From Helicobacter didelphidarum (GTDB taxonomy: Bacteria > Campylobacterota > Campylobacteria > Campylobacterales > Helicobacteraceae), in contig NZ_NXLQ01000006.1 in NCBI RefSeq assembly GCF_003364195.1, positions 25,444 to 89,443 on the forward strand: DNA of 64,000 bases, written 5' to 3'. The notes under the pieces were generated by a model. That model did not search any database, had not been told where the DNA came from, and was given only the letters and a program-made list of their open reading frames with translations. A program made the translations under genes and the position numbers. Below, in pieces: positions 29,461 through 39,797 of the stretch; position 1 is the stretch's first letter, and every line of letters begins with the position of its first letter.

Positions 29461-32028
29461 TCAAGATAGTTTTCTTTGATTTACTTTATGAAAAACAAGC
29501 ATAAAAAGAACGCATAGCATACCCGCAAAAATAACTTCACCAAATGAGTTTAATGCTTTTGTCTTGCTAATAATTAAAACACCAAAAGATGCACCAGTTG
29601 TAATCGCAGAAAAGAATATAGCATGTGCTGTGCGTGGATTATCACCTTCTTTGACGGAATAGATTCCATAATCTATACTTACAACAACTAATATTAATAA
29701 GGCAAAAAGATGCATAATATTTAATGGACTGTGTGAAGCAATTACACACAAAGCACAAGATAAAGGAAATAAAATAAAAACGATAGAATCTAAAAATGCT
29801 TCTCTTGCCGTAATCAAAAGCATAACAACCATCAATGAAAAAGCGATCCCTAAGACAATCAGCATCGGAGAATAGATATTGTCTGTAATATGATCCATAA
29901 TAGAATGCAAACTTCGTGTTTCAATGTGTGGATTAGACTGCAAAAAGCTAGTTTTAGTCATTATTAGTGATTGTTCTTTATCTTCTTGTGTGTTGGTGTG
30001 TAGAGATTCGAGTGCATTTGCATATTCTTTAACAAATTCTAAATCTTGTTTTTGAATTGTGGCTAAATAATAAAAACGTTGATTGTGTGATATAAGTGTA
30101 GAATCTTGTGCTTCTTGTGGTAATTCTTGCAATGATTTTTTTGAGATATTTTGTTCATTTATTTCTAAATTTTGTGTTAGATGTGTCTTATTGAGTGCAA
30201 TTATGCTAAAACCTAATTCATTGACTTTTTCTAAATTAAGTACCGGCATATCATTGATCTCATAACTTTGTGCAAAAGTATCAAAAATACCATCAATAAA
30301 TTCCAATTTATCCTCAAGGGAAACTTCGGAGTTCTGTGTATTTTTCATACTTTCTTTAATCTCTCGTATAAGTTGTGTCTTAAGGTTTGGAAGAGTGTAG
30401 AGTAATGTTTCTTTATTTTTTCGCATTGTATCAGATTCTAAGAAAGCCTTGTTTGCCTCCATTTGTGCCTTTGATGGCAAAATACTAAGAGGAATAAAAG
30501 TTTTTCTATTCATAGAATCTTCTTTTGTATCAATAGGTTTCATCACTTCGATTGCTAAACTCATATTTTTGTCAATACCTTTTTGCAGATCTTTTGATAG
30601 TTGAATTAATCCATCAATGCTTTGACTTGATAAAAGGATTTGTGTCTCATTTACACCCATTGCTTTTGTAAAGAAATCTCTTTCTTGCAGCATTGGCTTA
30701 TTTTGATAATCAAGCTTTGAAAGATCAAAATCGAGCTTAACATTCATAAAGGCAACTATAAATAATATTAGCGAAACAAATAAAAACCACAAACTAGGAA
30801 TAATTGGAAAACGCAAATTTGCCATTCTTAAAAATAATCTAGGTTCGACAAATCCAATACGAGGATATAAAAATGCAAAGCTTACATAACATATAGTAAG
30901 AGAAATAATCGCATATAGCGAAAGCTGTGTAAGTAATGGAAATGGAATAAATAAACACGCACAAAATCCAACAATTGTCGTAATATAACCATAAAATACA
31001 GGACGATTAAAAACCCTTTTGTTTTGAGAATAAAGGCTAAAAAAATTATGATGCATCATATAATCTATTGCAATATTACTAATTCCCATACCAAAACTTA
31101 ATGCCATAATCGTAACTTTTGGATAAACACTTGAAACAACAAAAATTGCAACAACATTTGCAACAACCAAAGTGCAAATTGTATTAAGAGTAAGAATTGG
31201 GATTCTAATAATAATAAAGTATAATGCAATAAAAAAAAGAGAGGCGAATGTAAGGAGAAAATTCACTTCAGAAAGAATAAGATTGAGATTTTTTACCCCC
31301 ATGAAATTTGGAGAGAAATAACGAATATTTGGATACTCCTGTGCAATCATCTCAAAACCATTTAAAGTCTTTTCTACTTCTGGTTTCTCAACACTTTTCA
31401 TTTCAACCAGTGCCATATAACCATAATCTTTAGCAACAAGAATTTTAGGTCGATTTGCTTGTATCCTAAATATACCAAACGGATCATAAGGATTAAAATT
31501 CAATTTTTCAAGTGCCTCTTCGTATTCATCTTCTGAAACATATTCAAGGCTTTCTAAGCTTTTTAATGTCTTTGTAATTGTTTGGGAAATTTGCTGTGAA
31601 GTAAAAAGTATTGGTTCTGTATATGTAATATCTGATGTTTGTAAAATCTTTGTTGAGAATTCTCCGTTTGCTTCAGAATCTTGCCCTATTTTTGGTAGGG
31701 CAACATAAAAATAATTTTCTTGAATAAACTCTTGCAATTCTTGTGGGGCTTGCATTTTTGTTAGTGTTGTTTGCACATTTTCTACCGATTGTATCTTGTC
31801 TAAAAACTCATTAAGTGTTACGCGTGCCTTTTCATCAAAACCTTTAATAGCGACAAGAATATAACGAGAATGTGAGAATTTTTGATATATATCTATAATT
31901 TGTCTATCTTGTGTTTGGGGGAATAAGTCAAGAACCTCTTGTGTAATTTTATCCTTTTGAAACAAAAAGAAAAGAACAATACATGAAATTGCAATAAAGA
32001 ATAAAATAAAATTAATAAAACGAAGCAT
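29461..32028 (-). CDS. MMPL-type RND exporter
   Basis: 855 aa inner-membrane protein with two RND repeats: helix 1 at the N-terminus, a periplasmic loop, a 5-helix block (~240-400), a second large loop, and a final 5-helix block (~690-850). Signature SFGMGISNIAIDYMMHH and the second-half equivalent LVVVSIDYGIYSV carry the acidic proton-relay residues. Resembles the predicted exporters of COG4258, which are associated with lipid or hopanoid-type cargo; the substrate here is unknown. The loops are Gln/Asn/Ser-rich. No membrane-fusion partner adjacent. Confidence 0.85.
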   Translation of the reverse strand: MLRFINFILFFIAISCIVLFFLFQKDKITQEVLDLFPQTQDRQIIDIYQKFSHSRYILVAIKGFDEKARVTLNEFLDKIQSVENVQTTLTKMQAPQELQEFIQENYFYVALPKIGQDSEANGEFSTKILQTSDITYTEPILFTSQQISQTITKTLKSLESLEYVSEDEYEEALEKLNFNPYDPFGIFRIQANRPKILVAKDYGYMALVEMKSVEKPEVEKTLNGFEMIAQEYPNIRYFSPNFMGVKNLNLILSEVNFLLTFASLFFIALYFIIIRIPILTLNTICTLVVANVVAIFVVSSVYPKVTIMALSFGMGISNIAIDYMMHHNFFSLYSQNKRVFNRPVFYGYITTIVGFCACLFIPFPLLTQLSLYAIISLTICYVSFAFLYPRIGFVEPRLFLRMANLRFPIIPSLWFLFVSLILFIVAFMNVKLDFDLSKLDYQNKPMLQERDFFTKAMGVNETQILLSSQSIDGLIQLSKDLQKGIDKNMSLAIEVMKPIDTKEDSMNRKTFIPLSILPSKAQMEANKAFLESDTMRKNKETLLYTLPNLKTQLIREIKESMKNTQNSEVSLEDKLEFIDGIFDTFAQSYEINDMPVLNLEKVNELGFSIIALNKTHLTQNLEINEQNISKKSLQELPQEAQDSTLISHNQRFYYLATIQKQDLEFVKEYANALESLHTNTQEDKEQSLIMTKTSFLQSNPHIETRSLHSIMDHITDNIYSPMLIVLGIAFSLMVVMLLITAREAFLDSIVFILFPLSCALCVIASHSPLNIMHLFALLILVVVSIDYGIYSVKEGDNPRTAHAIFFSAITTGASFGVLIISKTKALNSFGEVIFAGMLCVLFMLVFHKVNQRKLS

Positions 32029-32557
32029 TTATTTCCTTCAATTTTTGCTAAACTTAGTATAAGTATAGAATGTAAATGTATAAGACTCTTATTTTATTCG
32101 GTAGATTATGTGCCTTACTCTTATAGAATCATATTTAGGCGAATATTATTAAGTCTGTTGTTATATATTTAAATAAAGTATATAAAAATGAAATCTCTTT
32201 CTAATATACCATAAAAAAGTAATTATATCAAAAAAAATAAGAATTTTTATAACTTATATTTACTCCATAACAACTCAACAAAATCTTTAAATAACCGTAT
32301 GTTTTTTGCCTTGTTAAATTATAAAAACCAACAAATAACAGACTAATGATAGAAAACTTTGATAAGATTATCTTAAGATACTAAGGCTAAAATAGAATCA
32401 TGCAAAAAGATCCATATTGCCCCCATGATTTTGGCAAAAGATTTTGATATTTGCATTATTTCACAAATATCAAAAAAGTCATGTTCCACAACATTTTTAT
32501 AAATACTTTATAAAAAACAAATATAATACACAACAAAATAATGAATGTAGGAGATAT
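32029..32557. other. 529-bp divergent intergenic region
   Basis: Between the divergent MMPL exporter and metallophosphoesterase genes. AT-rich with no clear RNA gene or repeat. The frame of the following gene is open back to 32444, but the segment is low-complexity and lacks a good start, so I treat it as leader. Confidence 0.45.
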
Positions 32558-33733
32558 ATGAAAGTATTTTACATACTATTTTTTTTGTTGTTATTTATTC
32601 TTGTTGGATTGTATGCACCATTATCGCAAACATTTTATGATTTAAGACATATAAATAATCATGTAATAGAAAAACAAGATTCTCTTAATACTATTCAAAA
32701 TAACAAATATCCACAAGAAAATCATATTCAACATCACAATAGAGAATCTCTTTATATTGCCTTGCTTAGTGATTTGCATTCTGGCACTTTTTATTTGAAT
32801 ACTATCTTAAAAAATTTACAAGATGCTTATAATGCTGGAAAGTTAGATCTGATTCTAATGAGTGGTGATATGATTGATGACAAAGAAGACATTGAGGGAG
32901 CAAGAGAATTTTTTAAACGCCTTAATCTTACACCATTTGACAAGATACCCAAGTTTTATGTTACTGGCAATCATGAATTATGGAGTGGAAGTGTTGTTAC
33001 ATATAAAAATCTTGCACGAGAACATAATACTTTTGTCCTTGATGGTGCTATTCCTAGTCTGCTTATAGAAATTAAAAAGCGTATTTTACTTCTTGCAGGT
33101 ATTGATGATCCATATAGTATAAAATATGATGAAAATGGAATTTTTATAAATACACAATATCCTAAAGATTGGCAGGATAAATGGAGTAAAATTCTCTTGC
33201 AACAATTTTCAACCCTACAAAATTTAGCAGAATCTAGTATAAAAATCTATCAAGATTCTAATCTTTATCTATCTTTTACATGGCTACAAGATATTCTTTA
33301 TAAAGATTCTTATGATACTTATAATATAGCTTCAGATGATTTGATTTATCAAAAATTTCTACAACAATCCTATAAAATTCTTCTCTCACATCGTCCCGAA
33401 TCTATTGAAATCTATAAACAACTTCCATTTAACCTCATCGTAAGTGGACACACACATGGAGGACAAGTGAGAATCCCATTTGTCATAAATGGTCTTTATG
33501 CACCAAATCAAGGAATTTTGCCAAAGTATGCCGGTGGTGCATATAGTCTCGTTAGCACTCATCAATCATTGCAACAATATGAAAAGAAAGATTCTATGAT
33601 GTATCTTCCTAATTGGCAAAATTCCTTTAATGTAGAATTTGGGAAATTCCTTGTTGTTTCAAGAGGATTAAGTTTTAATTGGAAGCTTCCCAGAATCTAT
33701 AATCCTCCAGAAATTGTATGGATAGAGATTTGA
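32558..33733 (+). CDS. Membrane-anchored calcineurin-like metallophosphoesterase
   Basis: 391 aa. One N-terminal helix (FYILFFLLLFILVGLYAP) then a periplasm-facing phosphoesterase domain with all dimetal motifs: LLSDLHSG, MSGDMIDD, TGNHEL, LSHRP and SGHTHGGQVR. YaeI/YkuE-like; the family acts on phosphodiesters such as nucleotide-linked lipids, but the substrate here is unknown. It carries extra segments at ~40-70 and ~205-270. TAGGAGATAT directly precedes the ATG; the longer frame was rejected. Convergent with recJ. Confidence 0.88.
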   Translation: MKVFYILFFLLLFILVGLYAPLSQTFYDLRHINNHVIEKQDSLNTIQNNKYPQENHIQHHNRESLYIALLSDLHSGTFYLNTILKNLQDAYNAGKLDLILMSGDMIDDKEDIEGAREFFKRLNLTPFDKIPKFYVTGNHELWSGSVVTYKNLAREHNTFVLDGAIPSLLIEIKKRILLLAGIDDPYSIKYDENGIFINTQYPKDWQDKWSKILLQQFSTLQNLAESSIKIYQDSNLYLSFTWLQDILYKDSYDTYNIASDDLIYQKFLQQSYKILLSHRPESIEIYKQLPFNLIVSGHTHGGQVRIPFVINGLYAPNQGILPKYAGGAYSLVSTHQSLQQYEKKDSMMYLPNWQNSFNVEFGKFLVVSRGLSFNWKLPRIYNPPEIVWIEI

Positions 33734-33811
33734 GACTTTAGTCAGATAGGCAGTTTTCAATAACAAGTAAGTTTTTATATCCAAACTTGCAAATAGTATG
33801 GGGTAAAATAC

Positions 33812-35710
33812 TCATATCCCATAGATTCCCTCAATGATAAGCATAATATTATCACGATTTGTCATTGCACGATATTGTTGTTGATGTGATATTTGCATAT
33901 CGGGAGCAACCATAGCACAAAAATGTAAAATGTTGCCACAACGAAATGGGTAAGTAGCATATTGAGAGTTAAAGAACATTCCCTTAATGATTTGTGTATT
34001 TCCTAGAGAATCTTGACCACAATCGAGTTTAAATTCCAGAAAGCCTTGTGCAGTGCGTCTATAATCAATTATTTTGAGTTCAAGAAAGAATTTTGGCGTT
34101 GGATTTCCATTGCCATAAGGTTCAAAAAGTTCTATGCAATGCAATAGCTCATGTGTAACAAGATTGGGTGGTAAGATTCCTAAAATATTTTGTGGCTTTT
34201 CAAGGTTACGTGTAACAGGTCTGAAAGAATTAATAAATTCTTGAATATTATCATATGGAATCTCAAGTCCAACAGCCCCAATATGTCCCCCATGTCTATT
34301 TGTTAAATGTCCCAATGATTGCATACTTGAGATTAAATCTATGTTACCATAACTTCTACCACTTCCTTTACAAACACCATTGATATTCGTAAGTGCAAAA
34401 CAAGGTTTTTTAAAGTCATTTGTCATTTTTCCTGCGACAATTCCTAGCACACCTTCATGCCAATCATCGCCAACAGCACATATTATGTGAGAGTTTTGTT
34501 TAAATCTTCCAATTGCCTCAAAAGCTTCATGCGTAACTTCATCTTGTAGTTGTTTGCGTTTCATATTGAGTGCTTTTAGTTTTTTAAAATATTGCTTTGC
34601 TTCTAAGATAGATTTGGAACGCAAAAAATCAAGTGCGATTTTACCATCATCTATTCTCCCCGCTGCATTTAAGAGAGGAATGAGCTTAAAACCTAATGCT
34701 TGAGAATCTATTTTGCAATTTAGGAATTCTATAAGAATTTGAATTGCACTTTTTTTGCTTTTTGTAAAGTTTTTTAAAGCATAGCGACAAATTGTATGAT
34801 TGAGTGCATTGAGCGGCATCACATCGGATATAATGGCAATGCCAACAAGCAACAAAAATTCCTCCATACGCGTATCAGCGAGGTTGGATACATAAAGATT
34901 TGCTTTTTTCTTAATCTTTTTGTATGAAATATTGGTAGTTGTTTTTACATTTTGCATTGCTGATGGAGCTTTGGAATCTTTATCCCAATAAGTATTATTC
35001 ATTTTTATAGATTCTAGATTATTTTGTATATCATTATGAAAGAGCATAGATGGATTTTGATATACTTTTTGTATATTGATTTTAATCCCACAGCAAAAAT
35101 ACCATGCTACCAAACTCCCACAAATATCCTTATAAGGGAAACCACATTCTTTTTGTTGGGGATTAATTAAGAAATCACAAGGTGGGATCTTCAACTTGTT
35201 CTTGCTATCAATCTCGAGAGTGTGATGATCTGTTATGATAAATTTAATCCCCATTTGTTTGCAGATTTCTCCCGCCTCAAAACTACTTACACCATTGTCC
35301 ACCGTGATAATAAGTTTTACATCCGGGTGTTCTTGTAAAATATCTTGCAATAAAACACGGCTAAAACCATATCCATGCTTAAAGCGATTAGGTATAGAAT
35401 ATGAAATATTTGAATAACCTAAACTTTCAAAAAAATCAAGTATGATACAAGTTGCACACACACCATCTGCATCATAATCACCAACAACAATAACTTTTTC
35501 ATGGAGAAAAATACTTTGAACTACCAAAAGACTTGCTTCCATATTATTCAGTAACTCTTGTGGGTGTGGAATATCTTTGAGTGTGTGAAAACGAAAACTT
35601 TTAAAGCGAGACTCTAAAAGAGATATAATACTTTGGAGATTTTCAAGAGTCGTTAAATCTTCTTTAATATCTTTAACTGCTTGTGAAATTTGCAATGTAG
35701 AAGATTCCAT
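33812..35710 (-). CDS. recJ: Single-strand-specific 5'-3' exonuclease RecJ
   Basis: DHH/DHHA1 exonuclease for recombination and mismatch repair. Motifs: VVGDYDADGV, TVDNG, DHH (ITDHHTLE), the later DVMPL, GDDWHEGVLG and the DHHA1 signature RHGGHIGAVG. 632 aa against ~520 in H. pylori, mainly because of a Lys/Asn/Ser-rich insertion at ~215-270. Starts 7 bases after pyrG, so the two form an operon, as in H. pylori (HP0349-HP0348). Confidence 0.95.
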   Translation of the reverse strand: MESSTLQISQAVKDIKEDLTTLENLQSIISLLESRFKSFRFHTLKDIPHPQELLNNMEASLLVVQSIFLHEKVIVVGDYDADGVCATCIILDFFESLGYSNISYSIPNRFKHGYGFSRVLLQDILQEHPDVKLIITVDNGVSSFEAGEICKQMGIKFIITDHHTLEIDSKNKLKIPPCDFLINPQQKECGFPYKDICGSLVAWYFCCGIKINIQKVYQNPSMLFHNDIQNNLESIKMNNTYWDKDSKAPSAMQNVKTTTNISYKKIKKKANLYVSNLADTRMEEFLLLVGIAIISDVMPLNALNHTICRYALKNFTKSKKSAIQILIEFLNCKIDSQALGFKLIPLLNAAGRIDDGKIALDFLRSKSILEAKQYFKKLKALNMKRKQLQDEVTHEAFEAIGRFKQNSHIICAVGDDWHEGVLGIVAGKMTNDFKKPCFALTNINGVCKGSGRSYGNIDLISSMQSLGHLTNRHGGHIGAVGLEIPYDNIQEFINSFRPVTRNLEKPQNILGILPPNLVTHELLHCIELFEPYGNGNPTPKFFLELKIIDYRRTAQGFLEFKLDCGQDSLGNTQIIKGMFFNSQYATYPFRCGNILHFCAMVAPDMQISHQQQYRAMTNRDNIMLIIEGIYGI

Positions 35711-35717
35711 TATAAAC

Positions 35718-37337
35718 CTACTTCTTGTGTGCTAGAGCTTGCTTGACAAACTCTAGAATAATTGCATTTGGACTTTGTAATCTTGAAGTGAATTCCGGAT
35801 GGAATTGCACACCCACAAAAAATGGGTGATTTTCTAACTCAATAGCTTCGATAAGATCGTTGCACTCACCACTAATCATAAGCCCGTTGCTTTCAAAAAG
35901 ATCACGATATTTTGGATTTGCTTCATAACGATGTCTATGTCTTTCTCTTATTATCTTTTGATTATGATATGCTTTTGCGAGTTTAGAATCATTTTTTAAA
36001 TAGCATTCATATTCACCAAGCCTCATTGTTCCACCAAGGGGTGAATTATGTGTGCGAACTTGTTTTTTACCTTGTGAATCTATAAAATCTTCTATCATAT
36101 AAATGATTGGATTTTTACATGTTTTATCAAATTCAGTAGAATTTGCATTTGGAATCTGCAATACATTTCTTGCAAATTCAATTAAGGCTAATTGCATACC
36201 AAGACAGATTCCAAGAAAAACTATATTGTGTTCCCTTGCATATTGAATGGCTTGTATTTTTCCATCAATACCACGTTCCCCAAATCCACCTGGCACCAAT
36301 ATTCCATCAAGATTATAGAGTTTTTCTAAATCAATATTTTCAGAATCTATAAACACCACATCTACTTTTGTATCAAGATTTGCTCCAGCATGCGTGAGTG
36401 CTTCCAAAAGTGATTTATATGATTCTTTTAGGGAAAGATATTTTCCCACAAAACCAATACTAATATTTTTTGTTGGCGAAAGAATTTTTTTTACAAGCAT
36501 ATCCCATTCAGTCATATTTGGTAAGAGACTAGAAAGACTTAATACACGAGCAATAGGAGACAATATACCTTCACTAATAAAATTAATAGGACATTTATAT
36601 ATTGTGTTTGCATCTTCAGCATTAATAACGCTATCAGAATCTACATCACATGCAAGAGCTATTTTTAACTTTGTATCTTTTGAGAGAGGGAGTTCAGAAC
36701 GTGTAATGATAATTTGTGGGCTTATGCCAATACGACGCAGTTCTTGGACACTATGTTGGGTTGGCTTAGTCTTTAACTCATCAGCAGCTTTTACATACGG
36801 AACAAGCGTTACATGAATACTTAATACATTATGTGTCCCCATTTCATGTTTAAGTTGTCTCATGGCTTCTAAGTAGGGCATTCCTTCAATATCACCAACG
36901 GTTCCACCAAGTTCTACAATCAAAAATTCAAATCCATTTCCTGCACGTTTAATACGTGCCTTAATTTCATCTGTAATATGTGGAACAATTTGGATTGTTT
37001 TCCCAAGATAATCACCCTTTCGTTCTCTTTCAATGACAGAAAGATAAATCTGACCTGTTGTGAAATTATTATTTTTAGAAAAACTTGTATTTAAGAATCT
37101 TTCATAATGTCCAATATCAAGGTCAGTTTCTGCACCATCTGCAGTTACAAACACTTCCCCATGTTCTAGTGGACTCATTGTTCCAGGATCAACATTAATA
37201 TAAGGATCAATTTTAAGTATTGAAACAGAGTATCCAGCATTCTTAAGAAGTGTGCCAATAGACGAAGATGATATCCCTTTGCCAAGAGAACTTAGAACCC
37301 CGCCTGTTACAAAAATATATTTTGTGTTATTTAACAT
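35718..37337 (-). CDS. pyrG: CTP synthase
   Basis: Makes CTP from UTP with glutamine or ammonia. 539 aa, normal length, no insertion. The N-terminal synthase domain starts with [16 protein letters not shown]; the C-terminal glutamine amidotransferase domain has the nucleophile in [12 protein letters not shown] and the His-Glu pair in [11 protein letters not shown]. Upstream partner of recJ. Confidence 0.98.
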   Translation of the reverse strand: MLNNTKYIFVTGGVLSSLGKGISSSSIGTLLKNAGYSVSILKIDPYINVDPGTMSPLEHGEVFVTADGAETDLDIGHYERFLNTSFSKNNNFTTGQIYLSVIERERKGDYLGKTIQIVPHITDEIKARIKRAGNGFEFLIVELGGTVGDIEGMPYLEAMRQLKHEMGTHNVLSIHVTLVPYVKAADELKTKPTQHSVQELRRIGISPQIIITRSELPLSKDTKLKIALACDVDSDSVINAEDANTIYKCPINFISEGILSPIARVLSLSSLLPNMTEWDMLVKKILSPTKNISIGFVGKYLSLKESYKSLLEALTHAGANLDTKVDVVFIDSENIDLEKLYNLDGILVPGGFGERGIDGKIQAIQYAREHNIVFLGICLGMQLALIEFARNVLQIPNANSTEFDKTCKNPIIYMIEDFIDSQGKKQVRTHNSPLGGTMRLGEYECYLKNDSKLAKAYHNQKIIRERHRHRYEANPKYRDLFESNGLMISGECNDLIEAIELENHPFFVGVQFHPEFTSRLQSPNAIILEFVKQALAHKK

Positions 37338-37471
37338 TGAGTTTGCCTTAATTATTTTTTACACATGCAATTATAAGACAAAAGTTAGGAGATTGCTATT
37401 ATTTTTTATTGAACCTTATCTATTTTATTTTTCTATTTCTAGGTATTTGTGGATTTAGATTGGGGCAATAT

Positions 37472-37957
37472 TTAGTGAAATTTATTCTCTGGGTTGGATA
37501 AAATTGCACGTTTTGAGCTTTCCATTAATTCATCTTCTTCTTCAACTCCAAAATCATCTGGCAATTGTGATGGCAAATTATCAAAAATTTCGAGATTAAG
37601 AAAATTCATTGTATTCATAAATACACAAATATCACGCATAATATTATTATTTGTTGGTATCGAAATTTGTATAATACTTGAAAAAGGAATCACAACGAGA
37701 CTAGAAAAATTATCTTTACCAAAACCCGCTTCAAAAGACATTTCATCTTCCCATATCTCAATACTTTCAAAAGTAAAACCGGCTAAAATAAAGTCAATAA
37801 TTGGGTGAAAATGTTTGCTAATTTCTTCAGGTAATATTGGGTCAAATTGCACTTGTGAAGATTGGCACTGCACGGAAAAATGTATATTTTGCCCAATGAG
37901 ATACTGAATTACTTCTTTTGCATGTTTTGTTAGAATTGGTTTTAAATCATGTTCCAT
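37472..37957 (-). CDS. Conserved hypothetical protein, SspB-like (possible ClpXP adaptor)
   Basis: 161 aa, in the position of H. pylori HP0350, 134 bases upstream of pyrG. The core runs HFSVQCQSSQVQFDPILPEE, then EDEMSFEAGF and FSSLVVIPFSSIIQIS. Strand order and the closing LVVPF-A/S-I pattern resemble the SspB family, whose members deliver ssrA-tagged and other substrates to ClpXP. After the core comes an acidic linker and a short tail (SSKRAILSNP), which matches the layout of SspB, where the tail binds ClpX. This similarity is by eye only; sequence identity is low. Confidence 0.5.
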   Translation of the reverse strand: MEHDLKPILTKHAKEVIQYLIGQNIHFSVQCQSSQVQFDPILPEEISKHFHPIIDFILAGFTFESIEIWEDEMSFEAGFGKDNFSSLVVIPFSSIIQISIPTNNNIMRDICVFMNTMNFLNLEIFDNLPSQLPDDFGVEEEDELMESSKRAILSNPENKFH

Positions 37958-38190
37958 TTTGTATCTCCATAACTTTAAATAATTGACAATATATAATCAA
38001 AAATGATACCATATTATTGTATTATACTTGAATTTCAATAGAGAGTTTTCCTTTTTGAAGTTATAAAATATAACTTTTTATCCTATCTCATGCTAATCAG
38101 ATACATAAATACTATTCTTAAAACTTTTGTTTCCAAGATATAACATTAAGAAAAAGACTTTTTCTTGTATTTCTATTATTTTAAATTTGC

Positions 38191-38196
38191 TAGAAT
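38191..38196 (+). promoter_or_regulatory. -10 element upstream of the dsb-hisH pair
   Basis: TAGAAT preceded by TTTGC, 41 bases before the ATG at 38238. No other gene start lies between. Confidence 0.45.
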
Positions 38197-38237
38197 CTCG
38201 AAATAATTTTAACTTTTAGAGGTAATTAGGAGTTTTT

Positions 38238-38969
38238 ATGAATAAAATTTTGAGTGTTTTATTATTAGGTTTTTTCTGTAATTTTGCTTATGCAAGCAAA
38301 ATTACAGATATAATCACAAAACAAGTGGGTGTCAAAGTAGGTGTAATCAAAGAGCAATCTCTCAATGCAGATTCTAATTTAAAACTTATAACAGTGAAAG
38401 ATGAAGAACATGGCGTAAAAGCAAACTTTCTTGTGAATCAAAAAGAGAATATAGCGATCGGGCTTTCACCAGTAGTTTTTACCGATAACAATAAAGATAG
38501 GGAGCTAATTATCCGAGAAATGCAATCTGTGCAAAGCTATAATGACACATACAAAACTCATGCAAGTGTAAAAAAAATAGTTGATTCATTACCAAAAGAT
38601 TATATTGTTTATATTAAAGGTAAAACAAATAAAAAGGTTTTCTATATTATATCAGATCCGCTATGTCCGCATTGTCAAGTAGAGCTTGCAAATATTGACA
38701 AACGACTTGAATATGGTGATGTGGCAATGATTCCTATCGGTTGGATGGGCAAAGGTTCTGCAGACAAAGTAGCAGAAATTTATGCAAATGCAAAGAATCT
38801 TAAAACAGATTCAGAAAAAATTGCATTCTTGAAAAAAATCTATGATAAGAATTATAAAGCAAAAGACGCAGATTCAGTAGCTAGGACAGCAGTTTCTGAA
38901 GTTGTGCGTCAACTTATGGGGAAAGGGAAAGTTGAGGGAACGCCATATATTATCGAAGAGGATAAATAA
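38238..38969 (+). CDS. Periplasmic DsbC/DsbG-like thiol-disulfide oxidoreductase
   Basis: 243 aa with a signal peptide ending near FAYA. An N-terminal dimerisation-like region (~20-110) precedes a thioredoxin fold with active site C143-P-H-C146 and cis-proline loop EGTPYII. CPHC is the motif of H. pylori HP0231 (DsbK), which acts mainly as an oxidase of periplasmic proteins. It may support the many cysteine-containing exported proteins here, such as the Sel1 protein and cytochrome assembly. hisH begins 2 bases after its stop. Confidence 0.88.
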   Translation: MNKILSVLLLGFFCNFAYASKITDIITKQVGVKVGVIKEQSLNADSNLKLITVKDEEHGVKANFLVNQKENIAIGLSPVVFTDNNKDRELIIREMQSVQSYNDTYKTHASVKKIVDSLPKDYIVYIKGKTNKKVFYIISDPLCPHCQVELANIDKRLEYGDVAMIPIGWMGKGSADKVAEIYANAKNLKTDSEKIAFLKKIYDKNYKAKDADSVARTAVSEVVRQLMGKGKVEGTPYIIEEDK

Positions 38970-38971
38970 TT

Positions 38972-39709
38972 TTGCGTATAGGAATCCTTGACTATGATGT
39001 TGGAAACATCACAAATGTTATACGTTGTCTTGAACGCATAAGTTCCCTTGCATTTTCATCAAAGCGAGAAATACAGATTCTGCGAATCTCAAATCCTGAC
39101 ATTATTTTTACTTGCGATAAGATTCTTTTACCTGGTGTTGGTGCATTTGGCGTTGCTATCACAAATCTTAGAAAAAAAAATCTTGATAATGCAATCATAG
39201 AGTTCGCTAAAAGTGGTCGTTTTATACTTGGAATCTGTCTTGGTATGCAGTTATTATTTGAGAAGAGCTATGAGTTTGGGACACATGATGGTTTGGGTTT
39301 GGTACAAGGTGAAGTAATAAAATTTGGTAGTGAAGATTCTGTAATCCAAGATTTGTCTCATGAAAAAGGCAAGAAACAAGACAATATAACTCCTAATACT
39401 AGTAACCAATCTCTTAATCTTTTTTGTCAAAATAATCCAAATCATTTAAAGATTCCGCATATTGGTTGGAATAAAAATTTTAAAACACAAAATCATTGTA
39501 TTATAAAAGATATGCCTGAGGAGTTTTATCTCTATTTTGTCCATAGTTACCATGCTGTTTGTGGAAAAGAAAATCTTGTAGCATATTGTGATTACGGCGT
39601 ATCTTTCCCAAGCATTGTGGCACATGAAAATGTTATTGGGATGCAACCACATCCAGAGAGAAGCCATGATTATGGCTTTAAAATTATGCGTAATTTCTTA
39701 GAATTATAG
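38972..39709 (+). CDS. hisH: Imidazole glycerol phosphate synthase glutaminase subunit HisH
   Basis: Class I glutamine amidotransferase supplying ammonia to HisF for histidine synthesis. 245 aa; usual length ~200. N-terminus RIGILDYDVGNITNV, oxyanion loop LLPGVGAFG, Cys89 in LGICLGMQ and the His-Glu pair in MQPHPERSHDYG. A Ser/Asn/Lys-rich insertion lies at ~112-150. The start is TTG, 2 bases after the dsb gene, with GAGGAT upstream, suggesting coupling. HisF is not in the window, so a surface-sugar role (as for second HisH copies) is possible. Confidence 0.85.
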   Translation: MRIGILDYDVGNITNVIRCLERISSLAFSSKREIQILRISNPDIIFTCDKILLPGVGAFGVAITNLRKKNLDNAIIEFAKSGRFILGICLGMQLLFEKSYEFGTHDGLGLVQGEVIKFGSEDSVIQDLSHEKGKKQDNITPNTSNQSLNLFCQNNPNHLKIPHIGWNKNFKTQNHCIIKDMPEEFYLYFVHSYHAVCGKENLVAYCDYGVSFPSIVAHENVIGMQPHPERSHDYGFKIMRNFLEL

Positions 39710-39797
39710 AAACTACGAAATCCAAACTATTCAATACTTCATAGAAATTTGATACAATAAGACTTTGTTCTCTAAGTAAAATAATTAAGGATTAATT

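Noticed and set aside
32444..32557. N-terminal extension of the metallophosphoesterase
   Set aside because: The ATG at 32558 has a strong ribosome site and starts directly at the membrane anchor.
36394..36816. 140-codon plus-strand frame inside pyrG
   Set aside because: Antisense shadow of a fully conserved gene.
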